Positions 46,021-56,760 of a DNA stretch of 64,000 nt are shown piece by piece. The notes below the pieces were generated by a model. It searched no databases. It saw nothing but the letters and a program-made list of their open reading frames with translations, and was not told the origin of the DNA. The DNA comes from Companilactobacillus crustorum JCM 15951 (GTDB taxonomy: Bacteria > Bacillota > Bacilli > Lactobacillales > Lactobacillaceae), in the NCBI RefSeq assembly GCF_001434585.1, contig NZ_AZDB01000010.1, forward strand, positions 1-64,000, written 5' to 3'. A program made the position numbers and the translations under genes. Numbering within the stretch: the first letter of the stretch is position 1; every line of letters begins with the position of its first letter.

Positions 46021-47265
46021 TTATTTAATTGTTGCTAAGAAGTACTTCTTCTTACCACGACGAATAACAATATATTTACCGTCAAAAGAGTCTTTAGGAT
46101 CAATCTCAGTCGTCGTTTCAGTTAGTTTTTCACCATTGATTCTAATGGCTCCGTTTTGAATATCTTCACGAGCTTGGCGCTTTGATTTATCAACGTTAAC
46201 AGCAATCAATAAATCAACCAAATTAATTGGTTCAGCGGGAATTTCTGCACTAGGAACACCATGGAAGGCTTCCGCCACTTCGGCAGTAGTCAACTCTTGG
46301 ATTTCTCCAGAAAATAGCACGTCAGTGATCTTTTCAGCGGTCTTTAAGGCTTCTTCTCCGTGAACGAATTTAGTAACTTCTTGAGCCAAAGTTCTTTGAG
46401 CTAAACGTTTCTCAGGAGCAGTTTTAACTGATTCCTCTAACTCAGCAATTTGTTCTTGGCTTAAGAAGGTAAACTTCTTCAATAAATTGATAACATCTTT
46501 ATCATCTTGGTTGAACCAAAATTGATAAAATTCATAAGGAGATGTCTTCTTAGGATCTAGCCAAACGGCTCCACCGGCTGTCTTTCCAAACTTAGTACCA
46601 TCAGACTTAAGCAATAATGGAATTGTTAAAGCATACACTTTAGCATCCTGACCTTCAGCCTTGTGAATCAAATCAAGTCCAGCAGTTAAGTTTCCCCATT
46701 GATCGCCACCACCAACTTGTAGTTGGATATTGTGTTCACGATAAAGTGTTAAGAAATCAATTGATTGCAAAATTTGATAAGTAAATTCTGTAAAGGAAAT
46801 ACCAACTTCCAAACGACTAGAAATGATTTCCTTGTTAAGCATTGTATTTACATTGAACAGTTTTCCATAATCACGTAAGAAATCAAGGATACCAATTGGT
46901 TCTGTCCAATCATAATTGTTAACCATTGTAAAGTTGCTGAAAATTCTTTTGGCCTGATTACTCAAAGCCTCCACATTATGATTAACTTGATCCATGGTTT
47001 GCATAGGACGTTCAGCTTTTTTACCACTAGGATCACCAATTGAACCAGTGGCTCCACCAATAACAATGTATGGATGATGACCAGCATTAGCAAATCTTTC
47101 CAAAGTCATAAAGGGCAATAAGTGACCAATATGCATCGAATCTCCAGTTGGATCCATTCCGCAGTACAATGAAATATCTTTTTCATCGACTAACTTACGT
47201 AGGCCCTCTTCATCTGATTGTTGATTGATCAAGCCACGCCATGACAATTCATCAATAATATTCAT
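46021..47265 (-). CDS. tyrS: Tyrosyl-tRNA synthetase
   Basis: 414 aa from ATG 47265, seven bases after GGGAGG (the start at 47280 lies inside that site). Class I synthetase: HIGHL near residue 47, GGDQWGN, the KMSKS equivalent KFGKT near residue 229 and a C-terminal S4 RNA-binding domain. Controlled by the upstream T-box. No terminator is visible before the pyr promoter. Confidence 0.95.
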   Translation of the reverse strand: MNIIDELSWRGLINQQSDEEGLRKLVDEKDISLYCGMDPTGDSMHIGHLLPFMTLERFANAGHHPYIVIGGATGSIGDPSGKKAERPMQTMDQVNHNVEALSNQAKRIFSNFTMVNNYDWTEPIGILDFLRDYGKLFNVNTMLNKEIISSRLEVGISFTEFTYQILQSIDFLTLYREHNIQLQVGGGDQWGNLTAGLDLIHKAEGQDAKVYALTIPLLLKSDGTKFGKTAGGAVWLDPKKTSPYEFYQFWFNQDDKDVINLLKKFTFLSQEQIAELEESVKTAPEKRLAQRTLAQEVTKFVHGEEALKTAEKITDVLFSGEIQELTTAEVAEAFHGVPSAEIPAEPINLVDLLIAVNVDKSKRQAREDIQNGAIRINGEKLTETTTEIDPKDSFDGKYIVIRRGKKKYFLATIK

Positions 47266-47297
47266 AAATTTTCCTCCCAAGTTATCCTCGTTATAAG

Positions 47298-47490
47298 AAA
47301 AAAAGGCATCCCTGCAATTAATGCAGGGACGCCTTTAGCGCGGTACCACCCAGATTCAAGTTTAATAACTTGCTCTTTACTCCTATAACGTAGGACTCGA
47401 ATTTTAGTTTTGTATTTCATAACTGATCCTGCTTGACTCACACCAACCGTCAATTCTCTGTTCACTGAAATCAGTCACTACTTAAATTAA
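47298..47490 (-). promoter_or_regulatory. Tyrosine T-box riboswitch
   Basis: The T-box sequence TGGGTGGTACCGCG (minus, 47352-47339) is followed by terminator GGCGTCCCTGC / GCAGGGATGCC plus T7 (47298-47336). The likely specifier TAC (Tyr) lies in GAAATACAAAA (47414-47412). Uncharged tRNA-Tyr binding should switch tyrS on. The 5' boundary is approximate. Confidence 0.92.
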
Positions 47491-47606
47491 AACTAAAACT
47501 ATCTATAAATATGATGATACACAGCCCTAGAAAATATTTCAAGACCTTTTTTGAGTGTGAACACTTATTGTATAATGTAATCGCTTTTATCTTGGGGGAA
47601 ATAAAA

Positions 47607-48181
47607 ATGAAAAAACACTTTATATTATGCGCCATGGTCAAACACTTTTTAATGTTCAACATAAAATTCAAGGTTGGTGCGATTCACCGCTGACAAAAAC
47701 TGGCATTAAACAGGCTCAAATTGCTGGACAATACTTTAAAGATCAACAGATCCATTTTGATGCCGCTTATTGCTCCACAGCAGAACGTGCAAGCGATACC
47801 CTAGAAACGGTCACAGATATGCCTTATAAGCGTCTCAAAGGATTGAGAGAACTTTCATTTGGTAAATTTGAAGGCGAACACGAATACCTGCATCCGCAAA
47901 GTGATCCTGCAAAGCATTTTGGCAACTACTACGTTCAATTTGGAGGCGAGGACGATCAACTCGCTCAAAAACGTGTTAATGATACCTTGACTAAAATTAT
48001 GAATCAGGATAATCAAACAGTATTGGTAGTCAGCCATGCTGGAGCTATCATGATGTTTTCAGATTTATGGACTGATGCTGCTAAATTACGAGCTAGTGGC
48101 TTCACTAATTGTAGTATTTTAAAATTTAGCTTTAATAATAATAAATTTACATTTGAAAAAATAATTAATTTTAAAAATTAA
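47607..48181 (+). CDS. Histidine phosphatase-family protein with a 5' frameshift in an A6 tract
   Basis: Phosphoglycerate-mutase-like phosphatase, about 191 aa if restored. Catalytic RHG motif in MRHGQTLFN, second His in VVSHAG near the end. The ATG at 47607 with a GGGGGAA site eight bases before reads MKK, but with six A (47610-47615) the frame then leaves the conserved one; a seventh A, or a -1 slip, would give MKKTLYIMRHGQT as in homologues. Otherwise translation must start at ATG 47627 (184 aa), which has no ribosome binding site. Homopolymer error or true mutation cannot be told apart here. Confidence 0.8.
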
Positions 48182-48186
48182 TCTAT

Positions 48187-48232
48187 AAAAAAACTAGCAA
48201 TCAATTATTAAAAATGATTGCTAGTTTTTTTT
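48187..48232. terminator. Bidirectional terminator between phosphatase gene and engB
   Basis: AAAAAACTAGCAATCA pairs with TGATTGCTAGTTTTTT; A and T runs on both sides. Confidence 0.9.
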
Positions 48233-48815
48233 AAGCCATATGATTTTCGATCCATTCCCAAACTTCATCTTTTCCATACTTTGTTTCAGAACTAAACAAC
48301 TGCAATGAATCAGTTTGATTAAGACCAATCGTTTTTTTAACTTGACTGACAGTTTTATTCCATTGATTGACCTTGACCTTATCCATCTTAGTAGCAACCA
48401 CTAACGTAGGAATATTATAATAACTGACAAATTGATACATCGAAATATCATCTTCACTTGGTGCATGACGTCCATCAACTAAAATAACCACGCCTCTTAA
48501 TACATCACGTGTCGTCAAATATTCTTCAATCATAGTTCCAAATTCTTCACGTTGTTTCTTAGAAACTTTGGCAAAACCATAGCCTGGAACATCAACCAAA
48601 TATAATTGGTCTTCAATATTATAAAAATTTAATGTCTGCGTCTTTCCGGGTGTACTTGACGTTCTGGCAAAGCTTTTACGATTAATAAGCGTGTTGATCA
48701 AAGAAGACTTTCCAACATTAGAGCGGCCTAAAAGCGCGATCTCAGGAAATCCTTCACCTGGATATTGTTTAGAGCTAACTGCACTCAAATTCATCGATAC
48801 GTTATTTACTTGCAT
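48231..48815 (-). CDS. engB: Ribosome biogenesis GTPase EngB/YsxC
   Basis: 194 aa TrmE-Era-EngA-EngB GTPase: P-loop GRSNVGKSSL (residue 30 or so), switch G2 Thr in SSTPGKT, G3 DVPGYG, G4 TKMD. Acts in late 50S assembly. Follows clpX as in most lactobacilli. Confidence 0.95.
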   Translation of the reverse strand: MQVNNVSMNLSAVSSKQYPGEGFPEIALLGRSNVGKSSLINTLINRKSFARTSSTPGKTQTLNFYNIEDQLYLVDVPGYGFAKVSKKQREEFGTMIEEYLTTRDVLRGVVILVDGRHAPSEDDISMYQFVSYYNIPTLVVATKMDKVKVNQWNKTVSQVKKTIGLNQTDSLQLFSSETKYGKDEVWEWIENHMA

Positions 48816-48863
48816 ATTTCACCTCAATAACATAATTTTACCATACAAAAAAAAGGCTGCCTA

Positions 48864-50111
48864 CTAGGCAACCTCTCCATCTTTCAAAATCAATTCTGGT
48901 TCTTTTACTTTTCTTACAGCATCTTTAGTAACCTTCACGCTTTCAACATCATCACGTCCAGGAATATCAAACATGGTATCAAGCATTGTCTCTTCAACAA
49001 TTGATCTCAAACCACGGGCACCAGTATTTCTTTCTATCGACATCTTAGCAATTTCTTTCAATGCTCCATCGGTAAAAATCAAGTTAACGCCATCAAGTTC
49101 CAATAATTCCTTATACTGCTTAATTAGAGCGTTCTTAGGTTTTGTAAGGATATTAACTAAATCGTCCTCAGTTAGCTTCTCAAGCGCTGTAACGATTGGA
49201 ATACGTCCGATAAATTCAGGAATAATACCAAACTTCATCAAATCTTCTGGAATAATCTGCTGCATCAAGCTCTTCTCTTCAGCAATATTAGCTTTTTGCT
49301 CTGCACCAAAACCAATTGTTTTATCGCCTAAACGATTCTTAACAATTGTTTCGATACCATCAAAAGCACCACCAACAATGAAGAGAATATTCGTTGTATC
49401 AATTTGAATCAACTCTTGTTGAGGGTGTTTTCTTCCACCTTGTGGTGGCACGCTAGCAATAGTACCTTCAAGAATCTTCAAAAGTGCCTGTTGAACACCT
49501 TCACCAGAAACATCACGTGTGATTGAAACATTTTCACTCTTTTTAGCAATCTTATCAATTTCATCAATGTAAACAATGCCATGTTCAGCCTTATCAACAT
49601 CGAAATCGGCATTTTGCAAGAGTTTCAATAGAATATTCTCAACATCTTCACCAACGTAACCTGCCTCGGTCAAGGTAGTAGCATCAGCAATTGCAAATGG
49701 AACTTTTAGAATACGAGCTAAAGTTTGAGCCAAGAAGGTTTTACCCGAACCAGTTGGTCCAATCAAAGCAATATTACTCTTTTGTAACTCAGTTTTCCCT
49801 TCTTTAAGGTGTTCCATTTTATTAATTCGTTTGTAATGATTATAAACAGCAACAGACAGTGCCCTCTTAGCATCAATTTGTCCAATTACATAATCATCAA
49901 GAATTTTTTTAATTTCTACTGGTGTAGGAATATTATCTAAATCCAATGGTGTAGCTTCATTTAATTCTTCATCTATAATTTCTTTGCACAAATCAATACA
50001 TTCATTACAAATATAGACTCCGGGACCGGCAACAATCTTTTTAACTTGATCTTGTGTTTTGCCACAAAACGAACAACTGATTGTACCAGTATTTTCTGTA
50101 CTATCAAACAT
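48864..50111 (-). CDS. clpX: ATP-dependent Clp protease ATP-binding subunit ClpX
   Basis: 415 aa from ATG 50111, nine bases after AAGGAG. N-terminal C4 zinc finger (CSFCGK...CNECIDLC), Walker A GPTGSGKT, Walker [10 protein letters not shown], sensor regions and the C-terminal AAA small domain. Unfolds substrates for ClpP. The upstream TTG start is not needed. Confidence 0.95.
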   Translation of the reverse strand: MFDSTENTGTISCSFCGKTQDQVKKIVAGPGVYICNECIDLCKEIIDEELNEATPLDLDNIPTPVEIKKILDDYVIGQIDAKRALSVAVYNHYKRINKMEHLKEGKTELQKSNIALIGPTGSGKTFLAQTLARILKVPFAIADATTLTEAGYVGEDVENILLKLLQNADFDVDKAEHGIVYIDEIDKIAKKSENVSITRDVSGEGVQQALLKILEGTIASVPPQGGRKHPQQELIQIDTTNILFIVGGAFDGIETIVKNRLGDKTIGFGAEQKANIAEEKSLMQQIIPEDLMKFGIIPEFIGRIPIVTALEKLTEDDLVNILTKPKNALIKQYKELLELDGVNLIFTDGALKEIAKMSIERNTGARGLRSIVEETMLDTMFDIPGRDDVESVKVTKDAVRKVKEPELILKDGEVA

Positions 50112-50202
50112 ATGCAATTTCTCCTTCAATAGTTCCAATACTGTGAAAGTCTAGCATGCTAATAACTAAGAGTAAAGCAATTAGTTTTGCCACCCCTAAT
50201 TA

Positions 50203-50226
50203 CAAAAAAGGAAGCCCTTTGGCTTC
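50203..50226 (-). terminator. Terminator of tig
   Basis: GGAAGCC / GGCTTCC around AAAG, followed on the minus strand by six T. Confidence 0.9.
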
Positions 50227-50250
50227 CTAAAGTTTAATAAAAGAAATCGA

Positions 50251-51537
50251 TTACTTTTCAACAGCTGAATCAACGATCAATTCAATTGCCTTCTTAGCTG
50301 CAATATCATGTGCCAACATATCATCTGAAAGAGCGTTTCTAACAGCTTTTTCTTCCATCTTATATTCATCAGCAAGTGACTTGATTTCAGCCTTAATTTC
50401 ATCTTCTGAAGGTTTGATACCTTCTTTAGCAACGATTGCTTCGATAACTAAGTCAGTCTTAACACGTTCTTCAGCATCTTTAGCAAATTGTTTCTTCAAG
50501 CTATCTTCGTTTGTACCTGTCATTTGATAGTACAATTTAGGATCGATACCTTGACGACGTAAGTTAGCTAAGTATTGGTTCAATTGATTTTCAACTTCTG
50601 TATCAATCATTGCTTGAGGAATTGAATCGATCTTAGCATTCTTAACTGCACCAGAAATTGCTTCTTCTTGAATATTTTCTTCAGCAGTTTCTTTCTTTTG
50701 ATCCTTGATTTCATCATGAAGTTTTGTTCTTAATTCTTCAAGAGTATCAACATCTTCGTCAACATCCTTAGCAAAGTCATCATCTAACTTAGGCAATTCC
50801 TTTGTTTTAACTTCATGAAGTTTTGTCTTGAAAATAGCCTTCTTACCAGCTAATTCCTTTGCTTGGTAATCTTCTGGGAATGTAACGTTAACGTCAACGT
50901 CATCACCAGCTGAATGACCAATCAAGTCATCTTCGAATCCAGGAATGAATGTACCTGAACCAAGTTCTAGTGAGTAGTTTTGAGCACTACCACCATCGAA
51001 CTCTTTACCATCAACTGTACCAACATAGTCAATAACAACTGTGTCGCCCTTTTCAGCCTTACCATCTTTAAGAACAAGTTCAGCTTGTTGTTTTTGTAAT
51101 TCAGCAAGACGATCTTCAACATCAGCCTTCATGACATTACGTTTTTGTTTTTTAACTTCGATACCTTTGTAGTCACCAAGTTCAACATCAGGTTTAACAG
51201 TAATTGTTGCTGTAATTGCCCATGGTTGGTCTTTTTCCATTGATTCAACGTTAATTTGTGGTTGATCAACTGGTTCTACTTTAGTTTCATCAACAGCATC
51301 TTGATATGCAGTTGGTAAAACAGCATTCAAAGCATCTTCGTACAATGCTTCTTCACCATACATACGGTTGAAGATTTGACGAGGTACACGACCCTTTCTA
51401 AAACCAGGTACGTTTAAACTCTTCTTTACACGGTTGAATGCAGTATCCAAACCTTGCTTGATTGTGTCCTGGTCAATTTCAAATTTCAATTCACCAGTAT
51501 TATTTTCTTTTTTTGTAAATTTAGCCTTAGCAGACAT
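50251..51537 (-). CDS. tig: Trigger factor
   Basis: 428 aa ribosome-bound chaperone. Ribosome-docking loop [12 protein letters not shown] near residue 45, FKBP-type PPIase domain (about 160-245; [19 protein letters not shown]), C-terminal chaperone arms. Its own promoter lies upstream. Confidence 0.95.
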   Translation of the reverse strand: MSAKAKFTKKENNTGELKFEIDQDTIKQGLDTAFNRVKKSLNVPGFRKGRVPRQIFNRMYGEEALYEDALNAVLPTAYQDAVDETKVEPVDQPQINVESMEKDQPWAITATITVKPDVELGDYKGIEVKKQKRNVMKADVEDRLAELQKQQAELVLKDGKAEKGDTVVIDYVGTVDGKEFDGGSAQNYSLELGSGTFIPGFEDDLIGHSAGDDVDVNVTFPEDYQAKELAGKKAIFKTKLHEVKTKELPKLDDDFAKDVDEDVDTLEELRTKLHDEIKDQKKETAEENIQEEAISGAVKNAKIDSIPQAMIDTEVENQLNQYLANLRRQGIDPKLYYQMTGTNEDSLKKQFAKDAEERVKTDLVIEAIVAKEGIKPSEDEIKAEIKSLADEYKMEEKAVRNALSDDMLAHDIAAKKAIELIVDSAVEK

Positions 51538-51651
51538 TTATATTATCCCTCCGGTATTTCAACGATCTCATACTTTGTAATATTACCTTAAAATGGTGAT
51601 ATTGTAAACATTCGACGTGATTTCTAGGTAACTTTAAGACATCATTTTTCT

Positions 51652-51680
51652 ATTATATGATACTTTTAAAGATTTTTGAA
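51652..51680 (-). promoter_or_regulatory. tig promoter
   Basis: Minus strand -35 TTCAAA (51680-51675), 17-bp spacer, -10 TATAAT (51657-51652). Confidence 0.7.
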
Positions 51681-51690
51681 TAATTTATAC

Positions 51691-51726
51691 AAAAAAAAAG
51701 AGCCGGATTAACCAACTCTTTTTTTA
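51691..51726 (-). terminator. Terminator of tuf
   Basis: AAGAGTTGG / CCGGCTCTT stem with T9 on the minus strand, right after the tuf stop region. Confidence 0.87.
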
Positions 51727-51741
51727 TCATTACTACTTAGA

Positions 51742-52932
51742 TTAGTCTAAGATTTCTGTAACAACTCCGGCACCAACAGTACGGCCACCTTCACGAACAG
51801 TAAATCTTGTACCATTTTCGATAGCAACTGGAGCAATCAAGTCAACTTCAAAAGTAACTTGGTCACCAGGCATAACCATTTCTACACCTTCTGGCAATTC
51901 AATAACACCAGTAACATCAGTTGTATGGAAGTAGAATTGTGGACGGTAGTTTGAGAAGAATGGAGTATGACGTCCACCTTCTTCTTTACTCATGATATAA
52001 ACTTCACCCTTGAACTTGTTGTGAGTTTGGATTGAACCTGGCTTAGCAAGAACTTGTCCACGTTCGATTTGATCACGGTTAACACCACGTAGTAAGATAC
52101 CAACGTTATCTCCGGCTTCACCTAAATCAAGAGTCTTACGGAACATTTCTAGACCAGTAACAGTTGACTTCAATACTTCTGGCTTCAAACCAACGATTTC
52201 AACTTCGTCACCAATCTTAATTTCACCACGATCGATACGACCAGATGCAACAGTACCACGACCAGTGATAGTGAAGACATCTTCAACAGGCATCATAAAT
52301 GGTTTTGTATTATCACGTTCTGGTGTTGGGATATATTCATCAACAACATCAAGTAATTCTTCAACGTGTTTAACTTCTTCAGGGTCTCCTTCAAGAGCCT
52401 TCAAAGCTGAACCACGGATAACAGGAATGTCATCCCCTGGGAAATCGTATTCTGATAGAAGTTCACGAACTTCCATCTCAACAAGATCTGTTAGTTCTGG
52501 ATCGTCAACAAGATCAGTCTTGTTCAAGAATACAACGATGTATTCAACACCAACTTGGCGAGCAAGCAAGATATGTTCACGAGTTTGTGGCATAGGACCA
52601 TCAGTTGCAGCAACAACAAGGATGGCACCATCCATTTGTGCAGCACCAGTGATCATATTCTTAACGTAATCAGCGTGTCCTGGAGCATCGATATGTGCAT
52701 AGTGACGCTTTTCAGTTTCGTATTCAACGTGAGCAGTGTTGATAGTAATCCCACGTTCCTTTTCTTCTGGGGCTTTATCGATATCAGCGTAATCTTCAGC
52801 CTTAGCTAAACCTTTGTCAGCCAAAACCTTAGTGATTGCTGCTGTTAAAGTAGTCTTACCATGGTCAACGTGACCAATTGTCCCAATATTTACATGGGGC
52901 TTTGTTCTCTCATAATGTTCTTTTTCTGCCAT
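51742..52932 (-). CDS. tuf: Elongation factor Tu
   Basis: 396 aa GTPase that brings aminoacyl-tRNA to the ribosome. GHVDHGKTT at residue 20, DAPGHADY near 83, NKTD near 138; domains 2 and 3 follow in full. AGGAGG site before the ATG. Preferred codons throughout, as expected for a highly expressed gene. Confidence 0.97.
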   Translation of the reverse strand: MAEKEHYERTKPHVNIGTIGHVDHGKTTLTAAITKVLADKGLAKAEDYADIDKAPEEKERGITINTAHVEYETEKRHYAHIDAPGHADYVKNMITGAAQMDGAILVVAATDGPMPQTREHILLARQVGVEYIVVFLNKTDLVDDPELTDLVEMEVRELLSEYDFPGDDIPVIRGSALKALEGDPEEVKHVEELLDVVDEYIPTPERDNTKPFMMPVEDVFTITGRGTVASGRIDRGEIKIGDEVEIVGLKPEVLKSTVTGLEMFRKTLDLGEAGDNVGILLRGVNRDQIERGQVLAKPGSIQTHNKFKGEVYIMSKEEGGRHTPFFSNYRPQFYFHTTDVTGVIELPEGVEMVMPGDQVTFEVDLIAPVAIENGTRFTVREGGRTVGAGVVTEILD

Positions 52933-53010
52933 TACAAAGAATCCTCCTAAAATTTCATTTCATAAGATTGATCCAAAGAAAATGTTCTTTAGACGACTCT
53001 TTACTGAAAA

Positions 53011-53038
53011 ATTATACTACTTTCAGAGGTGAAAGCAA
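53011..53038 (-). promoter_or_regulatory. tuf promoter P2
   Basis: -10 TATAAT (53016-53011) with a weaker -35 TTGCTT (53038-53033), 16-bp spacing. Confidence 0.6.
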
Positions 53039-53068
53039 AGCAATTCAACGCAAATCACCGACTAAAAA

Positions 53069-53109
53069 TATACTCTTTGGAGTATACAGGCCGTAAACGT
53101 AATTGTAAA
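53069..53109 (-). promoter_or_regulatory. tuf promoter P1 with palindrome
   Basis: -35 TTTACA (53109-53104), 17-bp spacer, -10 TATACT (53086-53081). The -10 forms one arm of a perfect palindrome TATACTC-CAAA-GAGTATA (53086-53069). Confidence 0.7.
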
Positions 53110-53137
53110 TACTCAAAGCGAAAAAAGTTAAACTTTT

Positions 53138-54085
53138 TCACTCCTGAAAGGTATTTATCAGTTCATCGAACCGTTTCAACCAAGTTTTTACATCGTCTAA
53201 ACCCTGATTATCACTTACCTGTGAATCATCTACTAAACCATACCTTAAAAGCATTGCTTTTGTCCAGAGTTCTGGCGTTTTTATTATTTCATCACCAAAA
53301 GGATAGACAAATGCCGCGTAAAGTGACAATTCACCTTTAAAGTTCTCCAACTGAGTTTCGTTCTCATCAGTTAATAATTTTTCTAATTCGTCACACATTT
53401 TCAAATAGACATCAGTTGACATAATAGGCATTAGTTGACTTGGATTGCAAGTTTTATTTTTACCGTAGAACGAAATATCGATGGTTTCATCAACGCCTAA
53501 TTTTAATAGATTTTCTAAAGCTTCACTCTTCAAAAGCGGATGTAACAAGGGATTTTCCAATAAAACTTTAGCATTTTTGATGTAATCAGCCCTATTGAAT
53601 TCTCTTAACTTTCTTAACAATTGAATTTGCTCAGCTGTTGGTTCAGTGACAATTGACAATAAGCGAGCTGATATTTTTTCCTTTTCAGGTTTAAAAGATC
53701 TTTCATGACGATCTTCAGCTATTTTAATTCTTTTGACAAAACTATCAATAAGCTCTGGTTTGATATTGGGTAAAGAATTACTGTCATAAAAACTAAGCAA
53801 TTGATTAGCCAACAAAAAATCATTATTTTCCAAAATAATGTCTAATGCTAATTCTGCCGTATCCGGTTCGCTGAGGTAATAACTAAAATAATCTAAAATC
53901 ACAGCCTCCGCATCGCCGGGTCTTTGTTGATTCAATAAAGAAGCAGCAAGTCCTCTATTGATTAAGAATGACTGCTGCATGGCATATGCTTGTGTATATA
54001 AATCTGTTGCCTCATCCCAATTTCCTTGGTCAAAGGCCTCTTCAGCTTGACTAATAAGTTTTTTTAGATTATCTGAATCGTCCAT
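53138..54085 (-). CDS. TPR-like repeat protein of unknown function
   Basis: 315 aa from ATG 54085, six bases after GAGG (an upstream TTG start at 54097 is less likely). The first 100 residues are helical repeats of TPR type (LISQAEEAFDQGNWDEATDLYTQAYAM, then LINRGLAASLLNQQRPGDAEAVI). The rest is helical and acidic. It lies between rnjB and tuf and is probably co-transcribed with rnjB. Such proteins serve as scaffolds; the partner is unknown. Confidence 0.85.
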   Translation of the reverse strand: MDDSDNLKKLISQAEEAFDQGNWDEATDLYTQAYAMQQSFLINRGLAASLLNQQRPGDAEAVILDYFSYYLSEPDTAELALDIILENNDFLLANQLLSFYDSNSLPNIKPELIDSFVKRIKIAEDRHERSFKPEKEKISARLLSIVTEPTAEQIQLLRKLREFNRADYIKNAKVLLENPLLHPLLKSEALENLLKLGVDETIDISFYGKNKTCNPSQLMPIMSTDVYLKMCDELEKLLTDENETQLENFKGELSLYAAFVYPFGDEIIKTPELWTKAMLLRYGLVDDSQVSDNQGLDDVKTWLKRFDELINTFQE

Positions 54086-54116
54086 AAAATACCTCAACCA
54101 TACTTAAATAATTAAA

Positions 54117-55820
54117 CTAGTTCTTAGCTTTACGATGTCTGTTTTGATTAACTTCCATAATGACAGGCAAAATAACTGGGTGTCGATTAGTTTGTTCATA
54201 CAAGAAATGATTCAACTTATCACGAACGCCTTGTTTTAGATCTGACCAATCAAAATCTTTGCTAGTTTGCATATAATCGACAATTGTATTCACGATAATA
54301 TCTGAACTCTCGCTCAACAAATCACGACTAGCACGCATGTAAACAAAGCCACGAGCCGTAATTTTAGGCTTAGCAACGACTTTCTTCTTTTTACGATCAA
54401 TTGTAGCCACAGCAATAAAGACACCGTCTTCGGCCAATAATTCACGATCTCGAAGCACAATGCTGCCAATATCGCCAACACCAATACCATCAATCATAGT
54501 ATCGCCGGCATCAACGCTTTTACCTTGATAAAATTGACCATTTTCATAATTCAAAACATCACCCTTTTTAGTTAGGAAGATATTTTGATAAGGAACGCCT
54601 GTTTCATGAGCAATACGTGCATGTGCATCTAACAAACGATACTCGCCTTGTACTGGAACAACATTTTCAGGATTCAACAAATTGATCATCAATTGCAAAT
54701 CTGACTTATTGGCATGTCCTGATGAATGTTTGTCATCACTCAAAGCTTTTACTTCAGCACCAGTCCGATAAATAGCATCACGAGCTTTGGCAACCGTTGT
54801 ATCCATAGCATGTGATGGCGTCGTAGCAATAAAGACAAGATCCCCTTCTTCAATTTGGAATTTAGTCTTAGCAGCTGGATTAGCCATCTTTTGTAAAAGT
54901 TTAACTGGCTCGCCCATCTTACCAGTTTCAATTACAACTAATTTATTTGTATCGACTGTCTTTAATTCCTTAGGTTTCAGAATTAAATCTTTATTGCTGA
55001 TCTTCAAATAACCTAAATGCATGGCTGTCTTAAGAATTTTCTCAGCATCAGTTCCAGAAAGAAAAACTCGGCGACCTGTCTTAGCAGCTGCATCAAGTAC
55101 TTGTTGCATTCTTTGAATATTTGAAGCAACTTGCGCTACGATAATACGTCCATTGTGATAACTAAATGTATCAAGGATATATTCATAAATATCCTTTTCA
55201 CTAGAATTTTCATATGGGGACTCGGCGTTAGCTGAATCACTTAATAGGGCTAAAACTCTTTCACTACCAATTTTGGCAATACGACCATAGTTGGTTTTAT
55301 ATGTTGGTGCAGCAGCTTGATCAAATTTAAAGTCTCCAGTATAGACGATCTGACCTTCACTAGTCTTAATAACGGTTCCTAAGGAACCAGGAATTGAGTG
55401 GGTAGTCTTAAAGAAGGATACTGAAGCTTCTTCAAAATCAATAGCTGTATTTTCGTCAATAATATGGAAATTTGAAAATTTCTTACTGCGACGATCGTTT
55501 GAACAAACGATTTTAGCCAATTCAATAGTCATTTCTGAACCAAAGACTGGAATATCATAGTCGCTGATCAGATAAGGCAAAGCTCCAATTGCATCAGCAT
55601 GTCCATGTGATAAGAACACACCTACTACCTTATCAATGTTTTGTTTGATATAAGTCATATCAGGTACGACCAAATCAATACCATAAAGATCATTATCTGG
55701 ATATTGCAAACCAATATCTAAAATATAAATCTCATCATTTACTTCGACGGCGTACATGTTCTTTCCATTTTCGCGTACACCACTTAACAAAATTATCTTA
55801 ATTTTTTTGCTCATTTTCAT
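54117..55820 (-). CDS. rnjB: Ribonuclease J2
   Basis: 567 aa metallo-beta-lactamase/beta-CASP RNase J. The metal motif reads SHGHADAIGALPYL, so the HxHxDH of active J1 has Ala at the last position, as in RNase J2 of Bacillus from memory; J2 is weakly active and partners J1 in RNA turnover. beta-CASP part about residues 200-420, SGHANKSDLQLMINLL and VQGEYRLL near 390, C-terminal domain after 450. Confidence 0.9.
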   Translation of the reverse strand: MKMSKKIKIILLSGVRENGKNMYAVEVNDEIYILDIGLQYPDNDLYGIDLVVPDMTYIKQNIDKVVGVFLSHGHADAIGALPYLISDYDIPVFGSEMTIELAKIVCSNDRRSKKFSNFHIIDENTAIDFEEASVSFFKTTHSIPGSLGTVIKTSEGQIVYTGDFKFDQAAAPTYKTNYGRIAKIGSERVLALLSDSANAESPYENSSEKDIYEYILDTFSYHNGRIIVAQVASNIQRMQQVLDAAAKTGRRVFLSGTDAEKILKTAMHLGYLKISNKDLILKPKELKTVDTNKLVVIETGKMGEPVKLLQKMANPAAKTKFQIEEGDLVFIATTPSHAMDTTVAKARDAIYRTGAEVKALSDDKHSSGHANKSDLQLMINLLNPENVVPVQGEYRLLDAHARIAHETGVPYQNIFLTKKGDVLNYENGQFYQGKSVDAGDTMIDGIGVGDIGSIVLRDRELLAEDGVFIAVATIDRKKKKVVAKPKITARGFVYMRASRDLLSESSDIIVNTIVDYMQTSKDFDWSDLKQGVRDKLNHFLYEQTNRHPVILPVIMEVNQNRHRKAKN

Positions 55821-55945
55821 CTCTCATTTCATTAAAATAGCATAGATCATAATATTCTATTGTGATTCTTAAGTCTTTTAAGACTATTTAAGCTATACCT
55901 GTTTTTTATTTTAACATATCAACGAGCGATTAGAAAAAATAAGCA

Positions 55946-55979
55946 AAAAAAATAGGAGTTCCATCGCTGGATACTCCTA
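55946..55979 (-). terminator. Terminator of rpsO
   Basis: AGGAGTATCCA / TGGAACTCCT stem with T8 on the minus strand. Confidence 0.9.
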
Positions 55980-55986
55980 ATTACTA

Positions 55987-56256
55987 TTAACGACGTAGAC
56001 CTAATGACTTGATCAATTCACGGTAACGTTGAATATCTTTACCACGTAGGTAACCTAATAGATTACGACGGTGACCAATCTTCTTCAATAGACCAACATA
56101 TGAATGGTGGTCCTTCTTGTTAACTTTCAAGTGATCGTTAAGTGCATTAATATCGTATGTTAAAACAGCAATTTGTACTTCGGGAGAACCAGTGTCTCCG
56201 TCTTTACGTGCATATTGTTTAATAATTTCGTTTTTCTTTTGTTTTGAAATAGCCAT
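55987..56256 (-). CDS. rpsO: 30S ribosomal protein S15
   Basis: 89 aa, the normal length. [26 protein letters not shown] and [24 protein letters not shown] are typical of S15. Single gene with its own terminator. Confidence 0.97.
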   Translation of the reverse strand: MAISKQKKNEIIKQYARKDGDTGSPEVQIAVLTYDINALNDHLKVNKKDHHSYVGLLKKIGHRRNLLGYLRGKDIQRYRELIKSLGLRR

Positions 56257-56472
56257 TTCAATTCACCTTTTCCTTATATTATTTAGCCAAACTATGTCTG
56301 CGTTGGTGATTCGTCAAACAGAGCATGGTTAATACATCTAACTAATTTACTACAAAAGAAGAAATATTGCAATGATGAAAAAAAATCGACATTTCATTGC
56401 ATTGCTAAAGTTAATTATGTATAATTCTATGTATTGAGTTTTAAGCTTACTAGGTAATCGGAGGTGAAATTA

Positions 56473-56721
56473 ATGCCACAAATTAAATCAGCTATGAAAC
56501 GTGTAAAGACTGCAGAGAGCGCTAACCTTCGCAATAATGCACAAAGAAGTTCAATGCGTTCAGCAATTAAGAACTTTGAAACATCTGCTGCTAAAAACGC
56601 TGACAACAAAGATGAATTATTCAGAACAGCTGTCCGTGCTATTGACATGGCTAAGTCAAAAGGCCTAATTAAGGCTAACAAGGCTGCTCGTGATAAGTCA
56701 AGACTTGCTAAGATGAATTAA
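56473..56721 (+). CDS. rpsT: 30S ribosomal protein S20
   Basis: 82 aa from ATG 56473, eight bases after GGAGG; the GTG at 56464 lies inside the ribosome binding site. Basic helical protein ([25 protein letters not shown]). Opposite strand to its neighbours. Confidence 0.96.
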   Translation: MPQIKSAMKRVKTAESANLRNNAQRSSMRSAIKNFETSAAKNADNKDELFRTAVRAIDMAKSKGLIKANKAARDKSRLAKMN

Positions 56722-56760
56722 TGATAAGCAGCCGCTAGGTTGCTTTTTTATTTTGTTTAT

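Noticed and set aside
48973-49407. Plus-strand frame of 144 aa inside clpX
   Set aside because: Antisense to the conserved AAA domain; composition is that of a reverse-strand shadow.
53029-53340. Plus-strand frame of 103 aa over the tuf promoter region
   Set aside because: Covers the tuf promoters and the end of the TPR gene on the opposite strand; no start signals.
54117-55820. Missing metal His in the RNase J as a novel inactivation
   Set aside because: HGHADA instead of HxHxDH is the known condition of RNase J2 as I recall it, so it is expected.
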